Source of the DNA: JADLHS01 sp039806955
Lineage (GTDB): Bacteria > Verrucomicrobiota > Verrucomicrobiia > Limisphaerales > JADLHS01
NCBI GenBank assembly: GCA_039806955.1
Contig: JBDHQI010000008.1
Coordinates: forward strand, 79,536 to 143,535
Length of the DNA: 64,000 nt
Reading direction: 5' to 3'
Both the position numbers and the translations under genes were made by a program. Below, piece by piece: positions 61,747 through 64,000 of the stretch. Position 1 is the stretch's first letter. Each line of letters starts with the position of its first letter. Under the pieces are notes generated by a model. It was not told where the DNA came from. It searched no databases and worked only from the letters and a program-made list of their open reading frames with translations.

Positions 61747-62829
61747 CTATCGCTGGATTCGCGCTGAGCCGCCACGCGCAAACGCTTTGACCTGTTCGAG
61801 TGTGGCCATGGTGGTGTCGCCCGGAAATGTGGTCAGCAGCGCGCCGTGCGCCCAACCGAGGTTCACGGCTTGCTGCTCGGCTTCGCCGCTGAGCAAGCCG
61901 TAGAAGAAGCCTGCCGCATAACCATCGCCGCCACCGACGCGATCCACCACATCCAGCTCGCAAACCGGAGATTGATACGTCCGTCCGTTGACCCACGCGA
62001 CCGCCGCCCACGAGTGGCGATTGGTCGAATGCACTTCGCGCAACGTGGTTGCCACGGCTTTCACGTTCGGAAATTTCTTCGTCGCCTTTTCGATCACGGC
62101 GTAAAACGCGCTCGGGTCGAGCTTGGATTTCGCTTCCACGTCCTGGCCTTCGACGCCAAGGCCCTTCTGCAAATCCTCTTCGTTGCCGACAAGCACGTCC
62201 ACATGTTCAACGATGCGCGCCAGCACGCTGACGGCTTTGTCCTGCCCGCCCCAGATGTCCCAGAGCTTCTGGCGATAGTTGAGGTCGAACGACGTCACCG
62301 CGCCGGAAGCTTTCGCAGCTTTCATGGCTTCAATGATGACTTCGCCCGTGGTTTCGGATAACGCGGCAAAAATTCCACCCGAGTGAAACCAACGCACACC
62401 CGCGCCGAAAATTTCCGACCAGTTGAAGTCGCCGGGTTTGAGCTGGCCGGCGGCTTCGTTGCTGCGATTGTAAAACACCACCGGCGCGCGCACGCCATGA
62501 CCACGATCCGAATACACGGTGGCCATGTTCGGGCCGCGCACCCCGTCATGTTGGAAAAATTGATAGAACGGCTTTACGCCCATCGCCCGGATGCGTTCGG
62601 CAATGAGGTCGCCGATCGGATAATTCACCATTGCCGTGGCGATTCCGGTGTTAAGCCGGAAGCAATCCGCCAAATTGGCGGCGACGTTGAATTCGCCGCC
62701 GCTGACGTGGATATCGCAGTGCGCCGCCTTGCGAAACGGAACGATGCCCGGATCCAGCCGATGCACGAGAGCGCCGAGAGAAAGAAAATCCAGCGCGCCG
62801 GTTGGGGAAATTTTCAAGCCATGATTCAT
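61747..62829 (-). CDS. PfkB-family sugar kinase (2-keto-3-deoxygluconate kinase-like)
   Basis: Ribokinase/PfkB superfamily ATP-dependent sugar kinase. N-terminal GALDFLSLGALVHRL and SGGEFNVAANLADCF correspond to the PfkB signature 1 region (GG-x-N-A-A). C-terminal DVVDRVGGGDGYAAGFFYGLL is signature 2, with Asp as catalytic base and a GGGD anion hole in place of the usual GAGD. The length is 360 aa from ATG 62829 (MNHGLKIS), with an alternative ATG at 62862. Layout and ligand region are nearest to 2-dehydro-3-deoxygluconate kinases, which would fit uronate breakdown, but adenosine or fructose kinases cannot be excluded. Monocistronic between convergent M16 and divergent response regulator genes. 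Confidence 0.88.
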   Translation of the reverse strand: MNHGLKISPTGALDFLSLGALVHRLDPGIVPFRKAAHCDIHVSGGEFNVAANLADCFRLNTGIATAMVNYPIGDLIAERIRAMGVKPFYQFFQHDGVRGPNMATVYSDRGHGVRAPVVFYNRSNEAAGQLKPGDFNWSEIFGAGVRWFHSGGIFAALSETTGEVIIEAMKAAKASGAVTSFDLNYRQKLWDIWGGQDKAVSVLARIVEHVDVLVGNEEDLQKGLGVEGQDVEAKSKLDPSAFYAVIEKATKKFPNVKAVATTLREVHSTNRHSWAAVAWVNGRTYQSPVCELDVVDRVGGGDGYAAGFFYGLLSGEAEQQAVNLGWAHGALLTTFPGDTTMATLEQVKAFARGGSARIQR

Positions 62830-63034
62830 AGCAGTAACTTTCAGTGCGAAGTGATCATGCAAAATTTTCGCCGCACTTCAATCTTCTTCAATCGGAAACC
62901 AGAAATGATGCCGCCCTCAAAGACCGCATTATTTGCTGGAAACCGTGCGGTGCCAACTCAGGCTTCGGATCGTTTTCTTCTTTTCCTCCTTTTGAAGTGG
63001 CGAAACTTATCAGGACGCCGCACAATGTCTCTGC

Positions 63035-63451
63035 ATGAGTTCACAGAACCAAACCGCGAACCCGCCGACCATCAAGCCGCGGCGGATCTTGGTGGTGGAC
63101 GATGAACCTTTCGTGTGCGATGCCATCCGGATGATGCTCGCCTTCGACGGGCATCAAGTGAAAACCGCCGGGAATGCCAAGGAGGCGCTGCAAATGTTTG
63201 CGCCCGGCGAGTATGATCTCGTCATGACCGATTACGCCATGCCAGAGATGAAGGGGGACGAACTCGCCGACGCCATCAAAGCGCTCGCGCCCCAACAACC
63301 GATCATTTTGATCACCGCGTATGCGGAAATGTTGCGCTTCGATGACACGCCATTGCGCAATGTGGATTTCATTATCAGCAAACCGTTTTTGCTGGAAACA
63401 CTGCGGGCGGCCATCCAGAAAACCACCGGCGAGCAGGCCGCGCCGGTTTAA
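63035..63451 (+). CDS. single-domain response regulator
   Basis: Stand-alone CheY-like receiver domain, 138 aa. LVVDDEPFVCD (acidic pair), phosphoacceptor Asp in YDLVMTDYAMPEMKG, Thr in ILITAYAE and Lys in IISKPF are all present, so phosphorylation should work. It has no output domain and must act by binding a partner, possibly in a phosphorelay with a hybrid kinase. A short Pro/Gln-rich N-terminus precedes the domain. It is divergent from the sugar kinase gene, with 205 bp between the starts. Confidence 0.93.
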   Translation: MSSQNQTANPPTIKPRRILVVDDEPFVCDAIRMMLAFDGHQVKTAGNAKEALQMFAPGEYDLVMTDYAMPEMKGDELADAIKALAPQQPIILITAYAEMLRFDDTPLRNVDFIISKPFLLETLRAAIQKTTGEQAAPV

Positions 63452-64000
63452 CCCGCAATCTTCGCAGTGAGGACTCGCCATTGATTCCCAATCGCGCGAT
63501 GACACAAGAAGGGTTGCATCCGGAAGCTGTTGGAAATTAATTTTGGCAAAACCAGCTTGCAAGCAAATGGCCCTTCCAGTTGAAAACCATGATCGGCGGA
63601 ATCACCCGAAATGGGGGAACGATTACGTTCACCGGCTTGATCAAGCCTTTCGGTAAATACGATCTTGCAGACAGCATCGGTATCGGCAGTAATCCGCACT
63701 TCACGACCACCAGTTTTGCCATGCGCTCCGAGAATTCGATTCAACACGGACTGACTGAATGGAAACATTGATGGAGAGACGGATTATAGCGGTTTAACTA
63801 AAACTGTGGCCGCGCCTGGCGTCTCCAACCGCAGCAGCCTAACTTTCTCCCGAATTCAGATGGAGTGGACTCACGTCCGCTGCTACCAAGAGACAGACAT
63901 ATCGGCCCCACTTTTATTTAATACGCTCTAGCAGCCTGTCGGACATAGCTCAAGACGCTGGGTAAGATCGTGGTGGTAGCACCCGGTGCGGTTGTGGAAA
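63452..64000. other. 549-bp end region without a convincing gene
   Basis: Short open frames exist on both strands (for example 63580-63771 plus and 63448-63768 minus) but neither has a recognisable product or ribosome-binding site. The dispersed 33-bp repeat occurs at 63854-63886. The window ends within this region, so a gene starting beyond it may use it as its upstream region. Confidence 0.5.
63854..63886 (+). repeat. dispersed 33-bp repeat, second copy
   Basis: ATTCAGATGGAGTGGAC then TCAC and GTCC: the arms around TCAC form a short hairpin. Shares 28 of 33 bases with 28096-28128; similarity is also visible for about 15 bases on its left. Confidence 0.55.

Noticed and set aside
63448..63768. 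A 106-codon minus-strand frame after the response regulator, and a 63-codon plus-strand frame opposite it
   Set aside because: Neither has a recognisable product or start signal and they exclude one another; left as undetermined spacer.
1..64000. tRNA, rRNA, CRISPR arrays or a replication origin
   Set aside because: No T-arm-like GTTCRANNC with matching cloverleaf, no rRNA core sequence, no regularly spaced repeats and no DnaA-box cluster noticed on reading both strands; a covariance-model scan would be decisive for tRNAs.

Overview
The window looks like a chromosome segment from a member of the Verrucomicrobiota. Pointers are a Minf_1886-type protein, an ECF sigma factor beside a Ser/Thr kinase with C-terminal WD40-like repeats, several very large exported proteins, a shared C-terminal module ending in an F-F/W/Y-R-L/V pattern, and an MqnD homologue (futalosine route to menaquinone). 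This taxonomic call is inference from protein families; there is no rRNA in the window. All identifications rest on reading motifs by eye, with no database search.

Layout. 1-5.4 kb: housekeeping (kup, zinc peptidase, phosphofructokinase) with a recent-looking ISAs1-type insertion bounded by an exact 10-bp target duplication. 5.4-20.9 kb: a secretion-rich, probably glycan-degrading locus. The minus strand carries a four-module exported protein, an IS5-type element, a large toroid-like exported protein, a broken pseudopilin-like gene, a GH16 lipoprotein and a discoidin-domain protein. The plus strand carries an exported FAD-dependent oxidoreductase and a POT-type transporter. 20.9-38.1 kb: a block bounded by ~127-bp direct repeats, carrying an ECF sigma factor, a Ser/Thr kinase with WD40-like repeats, and three giant exported proteins in overlapping frames, all on the minus strand. 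38.1-41.3 kb: ceramidase-like hydrolase, Gfo/Idh/MocA oxidoreductase and sugar epimerase, which appear to be the continuation of the glycan locus. 41.3-64 kb: core genes (RRM protein, infA, nitronate monooxygenase-like, ABC permeases, divergent enolase, aminoglycoside-phosphotransferase-like kinase, M14 peptidase, bioB, mqnD, hybrid histidine kinase, proS, FAH-type hydrolase, GYF-cNMP protein, Minf_1886, M16 peptidase, PfkB sugar kinase, response regulator).

Main observation. Each direct repeat holds the 3' end of the POT transporter gene fused tail-to-tail to the 3' end of the ceramidase-like gene. The simplest reading is that these two genes were once convergent neighbours and that the ~17-kb sigma/kinase/giant-protein block was inserted between them, duplicating the junction and leaving both genes intact. 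No integrase or transposase is visible inside the block. The block is the best candidate here for an undescribed system: an intracellular sigma factor, a membrane-tethered kinase and three translationally overlapping giant surface or secreted proteins. A chimeric or mis-resolved assembly must be excluded first.
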